Notes: generated by a model from the sequence alone, not told the origin. Shown: positions 11,662 through 21,560, numbered from the stretch's first letter. The stretch is 64,000 nucleotides of DNA from Branchinecta lynchi (GCA_023053575.1 JAKZAP010000017.1:21809023-21873022); one strand, 5' to 3'. Numbers and translations are program-made.

Positions 11662-13345
11662 AGAACAAGAGGTGAAAGCTCATATGCAATTGTCGGAAAA
11701 GTTAGCATGTTTGTCAGTTTGTCCCCCTCCAGCTCCCCCCCCCCCCCAGTAATCAGACCCACTCCGGACTTGAAACTGAACATTTGAGACACTCGTTCTC
11801 GACACTGTAAAGTTTCATGCACGTCCGATCACCCGTTCTTAAGTTATGAATGTCACCTGATCCCGGATTCCCCATCCCTCTACTCCCCCCACAATGATCG
11901 GAATGGAGAAGGGACTATTTTCAAGTAAATATGTTAGAATCCCTAATAGGCTTGCCAAGTTTCATGGTCCTAGTACATCCAGAAGCACCCTAGCTAGATA
12001 TCACCGGAATTCCGGGAAACCCCCTCCAACTTCCCCCACCATGACAAGATCGAGTCCTGTTTTGTCAGGAATGTATCTAGGTTTACACTTATTCTTCCAA
12101 CCGAGTCCAACTCCGACCCCTCGACTTTAAGCGATTCACGAGATTTCCGGTGCCCCTTCCAGCTCCCCCCCTCCCCCAGTGATCAAATCCAGTCCAGACT
12201 TGAAACCGAACATCCGAGACACTTGTTCTTAATAATTACCAAGTTGCATGGATGTCCGGTCTCCCGTTCCAAAGTTGTCAATGTCGCTAGATTCCTGTTT
12301 CCCTACCTCTTTACTCCCCCCACGATGATCGGACCGGGGAAGGGACTATTTAAAAGTCAATATGGTAGAATCCCTAAAATGCCTGCCAAGTTTCATGGTC
12401 CTAGCACATCTGGAAGTACCCTAACTCGAGATCACCGGAATTCCGGTAAACCCCCAACAACTCCCCCCACTGTGACATGATAGAGTCTTGTTTTGTCAGT
12501 AATGTATCTAGGGTTTAAGCTTGTTCTTCCCAAACAAGTTCCATCCCGATCCCTCGAATCTGAGCCTTTCAGAAGATTTCCGGTGCCCCCTTCCAGCCCC
12601 CCCCCCCAGTCATCGTATCAGATCCGGATTTGAAAAGGAACATCTGAGGCACTTGTTCTTGACAATTGTCAAGTTTCATGCACGTCCGATTACCCCTTCC
12701 AAAGTTATGCATGTTACTAATTTCCGGATTCCCCATCCCTCTACTCCCCTACGATGGTCGGATCCAGGGAACGACTATTCTTAAGGCAGTTTGTTTGGGT
12801 CCCTGATAGGCCTACCAAATTTCATGGTCCTAGTACCGAACTCGCGGGACCAACGAATTCCGCCCCCCTAACTCACCCCACAGTGCCCAAATCCGGTCCA
12901 GTTATGTCAACGATGTATCTAGGCCTTTGCTTGTTCTTCCAACCAAGTTTCGTCCGATCCCTCCACTCTAACCGTTTCCCAAGATTTCAGGTTCTACCCT
13001 CTAGCTCCCCCCAAAATCACCGGATCCGGTCCGGATTTTAAGTGGGTCTTCTGAGGCACGAGATCTCTCCAAATATCAAATTTCATTGCTATCCGATCAC
13101 CCGTTCAAAAGTCATAAACACCTCAAGATTTCGAATTCCCCCTCCCTCCACTCCCCCAACGATGTTTGGATCGGGGAAGTGACTGTTTTCAGCTTAATCA
13201 TTTGGGGTCCCTGATATGCCTGCCAAGTTTCATCGTCCTAGCTTATGTGGAGGTGCCCGAACTAGCAAAACCCGGACCGACCGACAGACGGACAGAAATT
13301 GCGATCGCTATATGGCACTTGGCCGTAGAGCAAGTGCCATAAAAA
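11662..13345 (+). mobile_element. Family T element, copy 1, with 430-bp tandem units
   Basis: It starts with ACAAGAGGTGAAAGCTCATATG and ends in the hairpin TATGGCACTTG...CAAGTGCCATA at 13,311-13,341, preceded by a (GACC/GACA/GACG)n tract at 13,275-13,297. The body has units of about 430 bp (ATGATCGGA-type word at 11,894, 12,324, 12,753 and 13,162). Each is built of three related sub-units that begin with CAAGTTTCAT, spaced 125-148 bp. Sub-units share CTCCAACTCCCCCC, GATCGGATC and ATTCCGG. The termini match T3 at 38,618-40,293. Non-coding. Confidence 0.75.
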
Positions 13346-13982
13346 AAAAATCAATAAACCTCCGGCGGGCAAATCCCATCAGAAAGCGAAGGAAATGTGT
13401 TTCCGCGAACCTCTTTGTCAGCTCGTTTCATACTAGTATCCAGAAGATTATCATGTTCTATCGAAATCACTCATCCAAATCTGACGTTTATTGATTTATC
13501 TTTGATTCTTTTAATCGAATTATGAACTTTAAAGGACATGTCATACTATATTACTGATTCGCTTTTTATCTCTGATCGTCCCATCTATTTTTATTTGCGA
13601 GAATTCGAACTCCCGATGTCACTTACGTCCTAACGGCAGTTCACACCGGTTTTGCACCGAACATGTCCGACTGTCTTCGAAGATCAAGGTTCAAAAGAAA
13701 AAGAAACAAAAATCATAAACACTTTCGTCTCCCTATCTCTGTAGTAATACGACCAAGCGGAGTCGAATAATGTTCTCGATACCCTCAGACGAGCGGAGGG
13801 TAGGAGCTACGTGGAACATACTAATTATTTACTCCTACACACAGCTATATCGCAGTAGCGCCCCGGAGAAGAAATTCCCTTACAAACGCCGTCTGAGCTG
13901 TCCTTCACAGCTGATTTGTTGTTTATACCACTGGGACGACACGATTGACTCGCTGCAGAGCGGGTTCTCCATGCCTGCTACA
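13346..13982. other. Mostly featureless; possible decayed tRNA-like B box near 13,600
   Basis: On the minus strand GAGTTCGAATTCTCGC near 13,597-13,612 resembles a T-arm/box B. A D-arm-like GTGTGAACTGCCGTTAGG lies upstream, but no convincing full fold is present. Otherwise no feature. Confidence 0.2.
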
Positions 13983-15009
13983 GTTTTTGGGATCCCACAA
14001 CGTAAGTGGAGCAAAATCCCAAATCGCAAAAATGTCCGTCTGTCCGCCTGCCTGTAAGCACGATAACTCTCGAAGGAAATGAGATATTTTGATGAAGCTT
14101 GGTGTGAAAATTCATCGGATCAAGGGTAAGGTCAAGTTCGTAGATGGGTATATATTTAGGGACAAACAAAATATTTTTAATTAGCTAATGTGATAGTCGA
14201 TTATGGGATAAGAAGGCGTGCTGAGACCGATAGTGAAAACCATTTTCTTGCCAGACAAGTAGTTCGTCCGGAATCCGGCAAAAACTGGAAAGGTGATTAA
14301 AAGTAAAAGTTTTATATGAAGTTGATTAAATGTTCGATTAAATGTTCGCAAGAAAACCTGCTGAACACGACGGTGAAAACCATTTTCTCGCCCAACAAGT
14401 AGTTCGTCCGGAATCCAGCGAAAACCAAAAAGTTGGTTAAAAGTAAAAGTTTCATCTGAAGTTGATTAAATGTTAGATTTAGGGGTAAAAAGACAGGCTG
14501 AACACGATGGGGAAAACCATTTTCTCTCCGGACAACTAGTTCGCCCGGAATCCAGCCCCAACCGGAAAATTCGTTAAGAGCAAAAGTTCGATTAGATGAC
14601 AGGTTAAGGGGTAAGAAAAGAGGCTGAGTCTGTATATGACAAACCATTTTTTACCCATACATATAATTAGTCCGGAATCCGGTTGTAACCATAATTTCTT
14701 GTTCAGTCAAAGTTTGATTAGATGTTCTTTATAGGGATAAGGAGATACGCTAGGTTCCTTTCTGAATTTTCTTTTTTTGCTGGACTAGTAGTTCGCTCGG
14801 AATTTGGGTGAAACCGGAAACTTGGCAGAAGTAAAGCAGGAAGTCTTGGTCAGTACCATCAAAATAGATATGGCTTATAGAGGTATATCTGAAGTTAGTT
14901 TTCTCTGATGAGTGGCCTGGCGAAGACTGGATCTGGCGAAGACAAGACCCACTTCTCTGAATAAAATATTAGATTTTTGGGATCCCATCGACACCTTTGG
15001 TCTTGTTCA
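13983..15009 (+). mobile_element. Family G element, copy 2, five tandem units
   Basis: Bounded by TTTTTGGGATCCCACAACG and TTTTTGGGATCCCATCGAC. A (GTCC/GTCT) tract (GTCCGTCTGTCCGCCTGCC) follows the left hairpin, then CACGATAACTCTCGAA and GAAGCTTGGTGTGA. Tandem units start near 14,219, 14,350, 14,489, 14,613 and 14,749 (spacing 124-139 bp), each carrying a version of AGTTCGTCCGGAATCCGGC. The last two units are the most diverged and resemble the last units of copy 1, so the array order is conserved between copies. Confidence 0.8.
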
Positions 15010-15259
15010 TCTGGTCTGCGCAAAGGCGAAGTAGGAAGTAGACGGGCATCAACTCAAAGCTCACAGGAAGTACCTCTGGCTCCGCTCAGTTTTGTCGAAG
15101 TATCCAGTCGCTGCTTGAGACCAAAGAGGAAGGTTCTATTGGGTTTTTGTTGTTGCTGCTCCCAATGACTTCTTTGGCCAGAAAAACCGATTACGCAATT
15201 TTGTCCAAGTTCTCGTCAAAATAAAGTGGGATAAAACGGCCAAGTCGTGTACATTAGTA

Positions 15260-15947
15260 CAGTGGTTCCCAACCCTTGCAAGGGGTACGCGGAGGAACCC
15301 AGACTGGTTTAGTCTGTAGCTTCAAAATCTCGCCTCATTCATTTTTTATTGCCGAAAGCCTAATATTACCAGCAGAGGCATCACCAGCCAAAATGTCTCT
15401 TAAGGGGCAATGTATTTTTACAGGTCATTTTTACCTACTATTTTTTTTTTTTTTTTAAGTAACTGCTTTTACGAAAAATCAAGGCGCTTCGCCGGGGATC
15501 GGTGTTGTCAACCTGTGCGTGACGTCTCTGATTACAAGCCATAGTAAAAGTCAGTGAAATAGCGTTCTTTCAGAAACAGCTAGCCTACTGCCGTAAAATC
15601 TGTTCCTTTGTCAAACAGAATTGTTTCAAGAAGACATTGCAAGTGACGTTGTTGATCAGGTTGCGAATTAAGCTAACGAAAAAGTTTGCGATGCAGCTTG
15701 ATGACGAAACACGGACACAGGCTGAACAATATGCGGCTAACGACGTAGAGCCGAGATTTGACAAAGTTTTTGCTACAAGGCAGCCTCTAGTGATTGCCTC
15801 ATTGATTTTGTATATTTTTTTTTACACATGTATGCTTATCATTGATGATAATAATTATCGTATTTTTCACATTCTGGAAAAGGGGGTACGCAATCTTTTC
15901 GAACATTGATTAGGGGTACGCGGTACGGAAAAGTTTGGGAACTACTG
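15260..15947 (+). mobile_element. hAT-type DNA transposon remnant with perfect 8-bp TSD
   Basis: The ends CAGTGGTTCCCAAC and (reverse complement) CAGTAGTTCCCAAAC are typical hAT terminal repeats, extended by AGGGGTACGCGG near both ends. The flanks 15,252-15,259 and 15,948-15,955 are both CATTAGTA, the 8-bp target duplication expected of hAT transposition. At 688 bp it is far shorter than an autonomous element. It keeps a decayed piece of transposase (next entry). Confidence 0.9.
15620..15730 (+). pseudogene. hAT transposase fragment
   Basis: Frames around 15,625-15,720 give EDIASDVVDQVAN and, after a frame change, KLTKKFAMQLDDETRT. The pattern D..SDV..Q......K.FA.QLDE.T is found before the catalytic core of many hAT transposases related to ZBED/SCAND3-type proteins. 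Stops and a frameshift make it a pseudogene. It supports the class of the surrounding element. Confidence 0.6.
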
Positions 15948-16318
15948 CATTAGTAAATAGGAATATAAATTGTTTCAACTGCCTTGCTGCCTTTCATTCT
16001 TTTTTTTTCTTTATTTTTGTTCGAGTATTTCGTATTGTTGATTTTTTTTAAGGGTATTTAGTCCCTAACAGGCTAGCTCTGGGCATTGAAGAGTTCCACT
16101 TTTTCTTCAATAAACCCTTTACTATCTCTTGCTTTGAAGGACGGAAATCGATGCGAAAGGCTCGCCAACTTTTCACAGCAACGCAAAAACGAACGGAGAG
16201 CGATTCCGTGTTTTCATTCCTGCTAGCGAAAACCATCCTTTAGGTTACTTGTAAACCCACACAAATATCAACTATAAACTAGATAATGTTGCACTTTGGC
16301 CTTTCTAAAACGAAAGGT

Positions 16319-16788
16319 TTAATTATAGACACGAACAACAGGGACGGTCTGCCATTTCACAGTAACCTGAGTCTCATCGAAGCGTGGCAGAATAACACTT
16401 TCTATCACATCGATCGCTCGAAAGCTTGACTTTTTCCTTGTTTTATGTAACCACAGACCTTTCATATTGGTGCTTGTAAAAGACGGAGTAGTGTGTATAA
16501 ACTTCCAACGGTCCCACGGTCCTTCGTTGCGATTTGTTCGCCCTTTTACATTCTCGCCACTTTTATCAGTCCCAGAAGAGCGCCGTTTCACTTTGTGCCG
16601 TTTTTGTCAAAAAGGAGATCGCCGACATTCTCAGGTTTCGCGAGGCAAGGGCCAATAGTAACTCGCTCGTATGTTAAAGGTTCACTGAAGAGAGTATCGT
16701 TATATTTCATACCACGGACTTCCCGGAAATCTTCGGAAGGAAAAACATTGTCTCGCCACTGTGAATACACGCTACCCTATTACGCGCA
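16319..16788 (-). CDS. Candidate host exon(s), unidentified protein
   Basis: On the minus strand, TATTCACAG at about 16,765 could be a splice acceptor. It is followed by an open frame reading WRDNVFPSEDFREVRGMKYN, DTLFSEPLTYERVTIGPCLA and then KPENVGDLLFDKNGTK. A second open frame (16,319-16,591), offset by one, reads EGPWDRWKFIHTTPSFTS and RPRFDETQVTVKW-like sequence before a TAA. Either an intron or a frameshift joins them. Composition and the tryptophan-, proline- and tyrosine-rich sequence look like real protein, perhaps a small cilia or microtubule inner protein, but I recognise no family. Confidence 0.35.
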
Positions 16789-17049
16789 ATCTTGACTAGC
16801 ATCGCCAACAAACGTTGTCTCTGATTGGTTTGTAGTCCTTACCTCCAACCCAACCAATCACAAACGAAGATCTCCCGGTTGTACCGCGTGATAGTTTGAA
16901 TTAGCGACTTGGACCTAGACATTTTAAGCGCTAGGGTGCTTCCGATTTAACTCCTTTAAATTTTGACTGAAAAGCCAACTCATGTTTGTATCATTTAACT
17001 GGATACACTGCATTATTTAGATTGTTTTTCATTGTTCAGTATTTGCTCT

Positions 17050-17325
17050 GAGCGTGTTCCACCCTTTATTAGTTACTATTTCCGTCCAACCTCACGAAAA
17101 GTTGCTACGCTGACCGTTCCAACCTTGTCGAAATAGTAACTATTTGCTTACCACGCTCTGGAGCGTAGTAAGCGTGGTAACTACGGATATCTGTAACATG
17201 ATTGGCTGGATTACCCCGTGGAGTGATATTTTGCGAAAAAAAAAAAATGCGTTCCAGCCTTGACGTGAAGAAGCCAAATTTCATGACGTCGTGCATTGTA
17301 ACTACGGAAGTAGGATGGAACACTC
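17050..17325 (+). mobile_element. MITE-1 (GAGCGTGTTCCACCCT family), copy a
   Basis: Inverted ends GAGCGTGTTCCACCCT and AGGATGGAACACTC. The interior contains AGTTACTATTTCCGT, GCTTACCACGCTC...GAGCG.AGTAAGCGTGG (an internal palindrome) and TGACGTC near the right end. Six copies occur in the window. CTCT beside both ends may be the target duplication. Non-coding. Confidence 0.8.
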
Positions 17326-17362
17326 TCTCTATGTTCGTGTTCAGTACATCTACGGCCCTCCT

Positions 17363-17641
17363 GAGCTTCGTTCTTGTTGCAATAGCGCTGCCGCATCGCT
17401 GCTGCAGCACTTCTTTGCTTTTGCACAACATGCGTTTTTGGATTCACTTTCTTCTTGGTTGAAGCGGCAGCGCTGCAGCACCTTGCAGGGAAGCACGGAC
17501 TTGGTCCGTGAGCAAGTCCGTGATTCTCGAGAAGCGCTGCCGTCTTCCTTGAAAGCACTTCAGTGCAAAAACGGATGTAGAAAGAATCAGTCCGGAATCG
17601 GCCGAGAAGTGGACCTGCAGCATGCAACAAAAACGAGGCTC
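17363..17641. mobile_element. MITE with GAGCCTCGTTTTTGTTGCA ends, copy 1
   Basis: The left end GAGCTTCGTTCTTGTTGCA and right end TGCAACAAAAACGAGGCTC are inverted repeats of about 19 bp. The interior (GCTGCCGCATCGCTGCTGCAG, GACTTGGTCCGTGAGCAAG) matches the copy at 46,750-47,300. Its GC-rich interior creates long open frames on both strands that are not conserved as protein, so I do not call a gene. Confidence 0.75.
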
Positions 17642-17810
17642 TGACCACGCACAATTCTACTATCAAGCGGGAAATTTGAATCTCAATACAAACGTGGTTT
17701 TTCAATGGCGAGTGAATCTGCTCGTGGAGGGTAGCCCTCTGCGTGAACAGTTATTTTCTCGTTCCGTCAGTTCATGTAAATCGATTATCCGTGAACAGCG
17801 GAGCAACTAA

Positions 17811-18025
17811 TGGTGCATTTACACACTGCGTAAAATCCGAGCGTATTTTACGCACGTTTTGAGCTTGGAAACATTTCTAGCAATACGGACGTATTTGAGA
17901 AACCGGTCCGTTTTGTATCTAAATACGTCCGTATTGCTAGAAATCTTTCCAATCTCAAAACGTGCGTAAAATACGCTCGGATTTCAAAATACGCTCGGAT
18001 TTTACGCAGTGTGTAAACCCACCAT
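17811..18025. mobile_element. Fold-back element, about 90-bp arms, TAA TSD
   Basis: Nearly the whole 215 bp is one inverted repeat. Ends are TGGTGCATTTACACACTGCG and CGCAGTGTGTAAACCCACCA, with arms running through CGTAAAATCCGAGCG and AATACGTCCGTATTGC. The right arm has an extra 20-bp duplication around ACGCTCGGATTT. TAA on both sides (17,808-17,810 and 18,026-18,028) fits a PIF/Harbinger-like 3-bp duplication, but class is inferred. Confidence 0.8.
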
Positions 18026-18610
18026 AAGTATTGAGAACTAGTTTGTCCAGCCCTTTCCGGTTAAACTATAAGCAACATGCATACTCAGTCCAATTTCTGC
18101 AGTGGTAGTGGTAGGGGAGGAATTGGTGGATGGGTGGTCGGGGTGGTAGGGAGGGAGTAGGGTTGTAGGGAGGTACATGTTTGTTTTGGAGGTGATAATG
18201 TGAAGGAGTTTGGTCTGTTTCTTTTTTTATTTTTTTCGTGGTCTGTTCTTTTCTTTTTTTTCTTAGTTATGTTGTCTGTTGGTGTGTTTAGAAATGGTTA
18301 ACTTTTACTACTGCACGCCAGCAAAAACGTAGGTTTTTCAATTAGTGCAGTAGATGTAAATAGTAAAGAGTTAAATTGTGTGTATTAATGAAAAGAGTAT
18401 CAAGTATATCAAGGTACGATTCTTAGTGGCACATTTTAATACCGGAGACCTAACCAAATCACAGCTCTCTGCGGAATTTTGAGACCGAAACATTAGGGAG
18501 GACAGGACACCTGTTCCCAAGCAGGGTCCATTTTTTTATTGCAGTAAAAGAAACCGGATCCTACTCAATGTTAAGTTCATCAACGAATTTCATTCCTACT
18601 CGAACTATCA

Positions 18611-18774
18611 CTGTAAAAAGTTTGTCCGAGTAAGGATTAAAGTTAACTGCAGTATTTGCTACTGGGATTAATCTTATCCCTAGTAAGATAAGATTAATCC
18701 AAATTAGAGATAAGATTATTTTTTTAGAGACAAGATTAATCCCAGTAGCAAACACTGCAAGATTTTTTTTACAG
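18611..18774. mobile_element. Small fold-back MITE with CTGTAAAAA ends
   Basis: Outer ends CTGTAAAAAG and (reverse complement) CTGTAAAAAAAATC. An inner stem of about 26 bp pairs TGCAGTATTTGCTACTGGGA and following TTAATCTT (from 18,648) with the reverse complement ending at 18,759. No coding content. Confidence 0.7.
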
Positions 18775-19207
18775 AGCTACCTCCGCTATTTACAGCGAAT
18801 TTCATATGCGAAATCTTATCTGACTGTGTGTGGCGTGCCTTTTATAGTTTTCAACTAACCACAGATAATAGACTCGTGGGGAAAGACAATGAACTCGATA
18901 GGCGCAAGTTCTGATTTTTAGCTAAGACCCTTGCCAAGGACAGCCTAAGTACTGCCGAGACATAATTCCCGCCAACTATTTAAATTCTCCATCTTTCCGG
19001 CGGTCTCCTTTTTGCAAAAATGACAGAAAAACGGGAACGCGACGAAAAAGGTGAGAAATAACACATGATGTCTATTAAATAAAACGCAAGTTTTGTACTG
19101 GGAATCACTCGAACAATCAGCCATCTGAAGATCAGTCCTCACGCCTATGCGGTAACCTTCGATCTTGCCCGTCGCTGAAATACAAAGAGATTAGTTGAAA
19201 ACTGAAA

Positions 19208-19400
19208 CAATATAATAATAATAATAATCTGTATTTAAAGCCAGATGCCATATACATAAACAAGTTATACACTAATTAACCAACTAAATTAAACAAAATA
19301 TAACACAAATTCAACTTCTATTCTCTCGAAATTTCACTACTTCATCGATAAATCTACACACTTTGCGTATTATCTGCGCCGATGTACAATCCAAGATGTC
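19208..19400 (-). pseudogene. Non-LTR retrotransposon 3' end (family C)
   Basis: On the minus strand a short C-terminal frame (VCRFIDEVVKFRENRS) is followed by a 3' UTR ending in TATGGCATCTGGCTTTAAA and an (ATT)n tail at 19,213-19,228. The TATGGC...GGCT..AAATA terminus recurs at 52,310, 59,600 and 62,890, defining the family. 5'-truncated. Confidence 0.55.
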
Positions 19401-19546
19401 TGGAAGCCGCAAATTCCACCCAAGCAGAGACACCCATATATATACAGTGCGCTGAAGCTAAAACGCTACTAAGCTTCGTACTGAGGCTCCATAGCCGCAT
19501 ACAAATATTGCTGTTGTTTTTTTGTAATGTGTCTTTTTGTTTTGTT

Positions 19547-19547
<1 letters not shown>

Positions 19548-19577
<30 letters not shown>

Positions 19578-19850
19578 TGGATTGAAAAACCCAAAGCCCA
19601 TATACAGGATAAACAAACGATTCATAGGAAACTAAAAGCAACAAACTAAGAAACAGCACTTCTCAACTCGAGTGCTTTTTGCACAGAATTACCAAAAGAA
19701 ACAATCACTCTTGGTGACGTAGAGCACAAGATACCAAGAATCTGCCCACCATTCCCCGAAAATAACCCCGTAAGTACGAAAGCTCCTGGCACCTGGATAG
19801 AAAATGATCCAGACCATCCCGATAAAGATGGCAAAGAGGACAACAAGACC
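19548..19850 (-). pseudogene. RT C-terminal fragment with zinc-binding motif (family C)
   Basis: The minus-strand frame reads CPLCHLYRDGLDHFLSRCQE, a C-x2-C-x8-H-x4-C motif typical of the C-terminus of Jockey/R1/I-group RT proteins, then LSYLRGYFRG and stop. The 3' UTR ends in TATGGGCTTTGGG and an (AT)n tail (19,549-19,577). It abuts the end of family G copy 3, so one of them was truncated by or inserted next to the other. Confidence 0.65.
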
Positions 19851-19963
19851 TAAGGTTTCGATGGGATCCCAAAAATCTAATATTTGGTCCAGACAACTGT
19901 GTCTTGTCTTCGCCAGATCGAGTCTTCGCCAGGCTAATCATTAGAGAAAACCAAGTTCAGATG
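19851..19963 (-). mobile_element. Family G element, copy 3, terminal fragment
   Basis: Contains the end with GATGGGATCCCAAAAATC, GGTCCAGACAACTG, GTCTTGTCTTCGCCAG and AATCATTAGAGAAAACC, as in copies 2, 4 and 5. It then breaks off into repeat X. Only about 110 bp remain and the tandem body is absent. Confidence 0.65.
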
Positions 19964-19965
19964 TA

Positions 19966-20150
19966 TATACCATATATTTCTAAACCCGGAGACCCCAATT
20001 TCGTACGGTACATTCTAACCGCTCTAAGAAACCACGCTGATATTATCACTTGCTGTGTTTTGCTTCATTCGATGTGTATCACGCTGTCGACGGTTGTCGA
20101 ATCTGCGAGCAGTTTTCCATTAGAAAAACGGCTATGTAATTTCGTTTAAT
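19966..20150 (+). repeat. Dispersed repeat X, copy 2
   Basis: CATATATTTCTAAACCCGG, AGACCCCAATTTCGTACGG and ATTCTAACC match 2,143-2,245. The end has GCAGTTTTCCATTAGAAAAA. Unknown class. Confidence 0.6.
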
Positions 20151-20162
20151 TTTTCAGCGGTT

Positions 20163-21377
20163 TTTATGGCACTTGCCCTTCGGCCAAGTGCCATATAGCG
20201 ATTTCAATTTCTGTCTGTCTGTCGGTCCCGGTTTTGCTAGTTCGGGCACTTACAGATCAGGCTAGGAAGATGAAACTTGGCAGGCACATCAGGGACCCGA
20301 CCAGATCAACTTACAAATAATCATTTCCCGAATCCGACTTTCCCCGGATCCGGAGGCGATAAAGCAAAAGCGGAGCGAAACGTAGCAAAAAGAGCGCTGC
20401 CCAAATGCGGGATCGAACCACAAACCTCTGAGTCGTGAAGCCAGCGTTCTACCACTGCGCCAAGACTTCATGTATTCGGCAGCAAATGCGGGAATAGATA
20501 TGGTTTATTAAACTAAGATCAACTGGTCAAAACGAATGCGGTTAAACTAAACAAATCTACTGCAACGCTTCCACATAAGCTAGGACAATGAAACTTGGCA
20601 GGAATATCAGGGAACCGACCCCATTAACTTGAAATAATCAATTTCCAGATCCGATCATAGTGGAGGGAGTGGAGGGATGGGAAATCCGGAAAGTATTAAC
20701 ATGCATAACTTTGGAAAGGGTAATCGGACATGCGTGAAACTTGACATGTGTCAAGGACCAGTGTTTCGGATATTCAGTTTCAAATCCGGACCAGCTAGTT
20801 CGGGCACTTCCACATAAGCTAGGACGATAAAACTTGGCACGCATATCAGGGACTCCAAATGATAAGGTTGGAAATAGTCACTTCCCCCATCCGAGCACCG
20901 TGGGGGAGTGGAGGGAGGGGGAATCCGAAATCTTGAGGTATTTGTAACTTTTGAACGGGTGATCGGGTCTCGATGAAACTTGATATTTGGAAAGACCTCA
21001 TGCCTCAGATGACCCACTTCAAATCCAGACCGGATCCGGTGACTTTCGGGGGGAGCTGGAGGGGGCAACCGGAAATCATGGGAAGCGCTATGAGTGGAGG
21101 GATCGAGACGAAACTTGGTGGGAAGACACCTAGGAAACACTAGATACATCATTGACATAACCGAGCCGATTCGGGCAAGAAAGTCCAAAAATATCGCTGA
21201 TGAAGAATCGTAGCTGACGCATCCGTTGTAAACATTGTTTGAATAAGAGGAATCTTGAGGTATTTATAACTTTGAACGGGTGATCGGATCTTAATAAAAC
21301 TTGACATTTGGAAAGACCTCGTGCCTCACCTTCGTGCCTACTCGTAACAAGTGCCATATGAGCTCGTAGCTCTTGTT
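20163..21377 (-). mobile_element. Family T element, copy 2, with SINE-like insertion
   Basis: Minus orientation. The hairpin TATGGCACTTG...CAAGTGCCATA is at 20,165-20,195, followed by a (GTCT/GTCG/GTCC) tract at 20,211-20,228. The other end is CAAGTGCCATATGAGCTC and GAGCTCTTGTT-like sequence near 21,350-21,377. The body contains the CCACATAAGCTAGGAC, GAAACTTGG and GGGGGAGTGGAGGG words expected of the reverse complement of the T units. It is shorter than T1 and T3 because units are missing. Confidence 0.75.
20345..20520 (-). mobile_element. tRNA-derived SINE-like insertion
   Basis: On the minus strand at 20,470-20,399, TGGCGCAGTGG is a perfect polymerase III box A and GGTTCGATCCC a perfect box B, about 35 bases apart. 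The T-arm pairs well (TGTGG/CCGCA) and the D-arm nearly so, but the acceptor stem does not pair and there is no CCA. The anticodon position reads CAC by my fold. The sequence continues past the tRNA part into GCTCTTTTTGCTACGTTTCG and more, as in a SINE. It interrupts T2. Confidence 0.6.
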
Positions 21378-21385
21378 TTTCTTGG

Positions 21386-21560
21386 AAAAGATCGATTTTT
21401 CTTCAAAACAATCGATTTCTAGTAAAAAGTGGTCGATTTTTTCTTAAAAACAGTGTTTTTCTTAAAATCAGCCGGATTTTTCGTTAAAACAATCGTTTTT
21501 TCTGCAAAAACATTACATTAGGTAAAAATACCTCTCTCCCCCCCCCCCCAACATTTTCGG
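21386..21560. repeat. Dispersed repeat U, copy 2
   Basis: Repeated words AATCGATTT, TTTTTCTTAAAATCAGCC and GGTAAAAATACCTC, then a run of C residues and ACATTTTCGGG. Matches 491-631 in the same order, with an internally duplicated TCGATTTTTTCTT part. Confidence 0.6.

Larger units (their letters stand above)
16955..18070. mobile_element. MITE family R, copy 3, carrying three nested insertions
   Basis: The left part (TTTTGACTGAAAAGCC, ATTTGCTCT), middle part (GGGAAATTTGAATCTCAATA, AATCGATTAT) and right part (CCTTTCCGGTTAAACT) align in order with the uninterrupted copy at 7,455-7,911. The three gaps in that alignment are filled by separate inverted-repeat elements at 17,050-17,325, 17,363-17,641 and 17,811-18,025. 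Confidence 0.7.

Noticed and set aside
11894..13041. Series of proline- and serine-rich frames in T1
   Set aside because: They are translations of the 430-bp tandem units and vary with each unit.
13260..13345. CRISPR-like or integron-like repeat suspected from regular spacing with palindromes
   Set aside because: The spacing comes from eukaryotic tandem units; no leader, cas gene or identical direct repeats with unique spacers.
17211..17705. 164-codon open frame on the minus strand, similar to one at 46,625-46,993
   Set aside because: The similarity is explained by two copies of the same GAGCCTC-ended MITE; frames extend across MITE borders and are not conserved as protein.
19080..19150. 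tRNA-like stretch on the minus strand with TGTTCGAGTGATTCCC
   Set aside because: Box B is imperfect and interrupted, and the anticodon arm does not fold convincingly.
19382..19659. Frames rich in Ile-Tyr repeats
   Set aside because: They read through an (AT)n microsatellite at 19,549-19,577.
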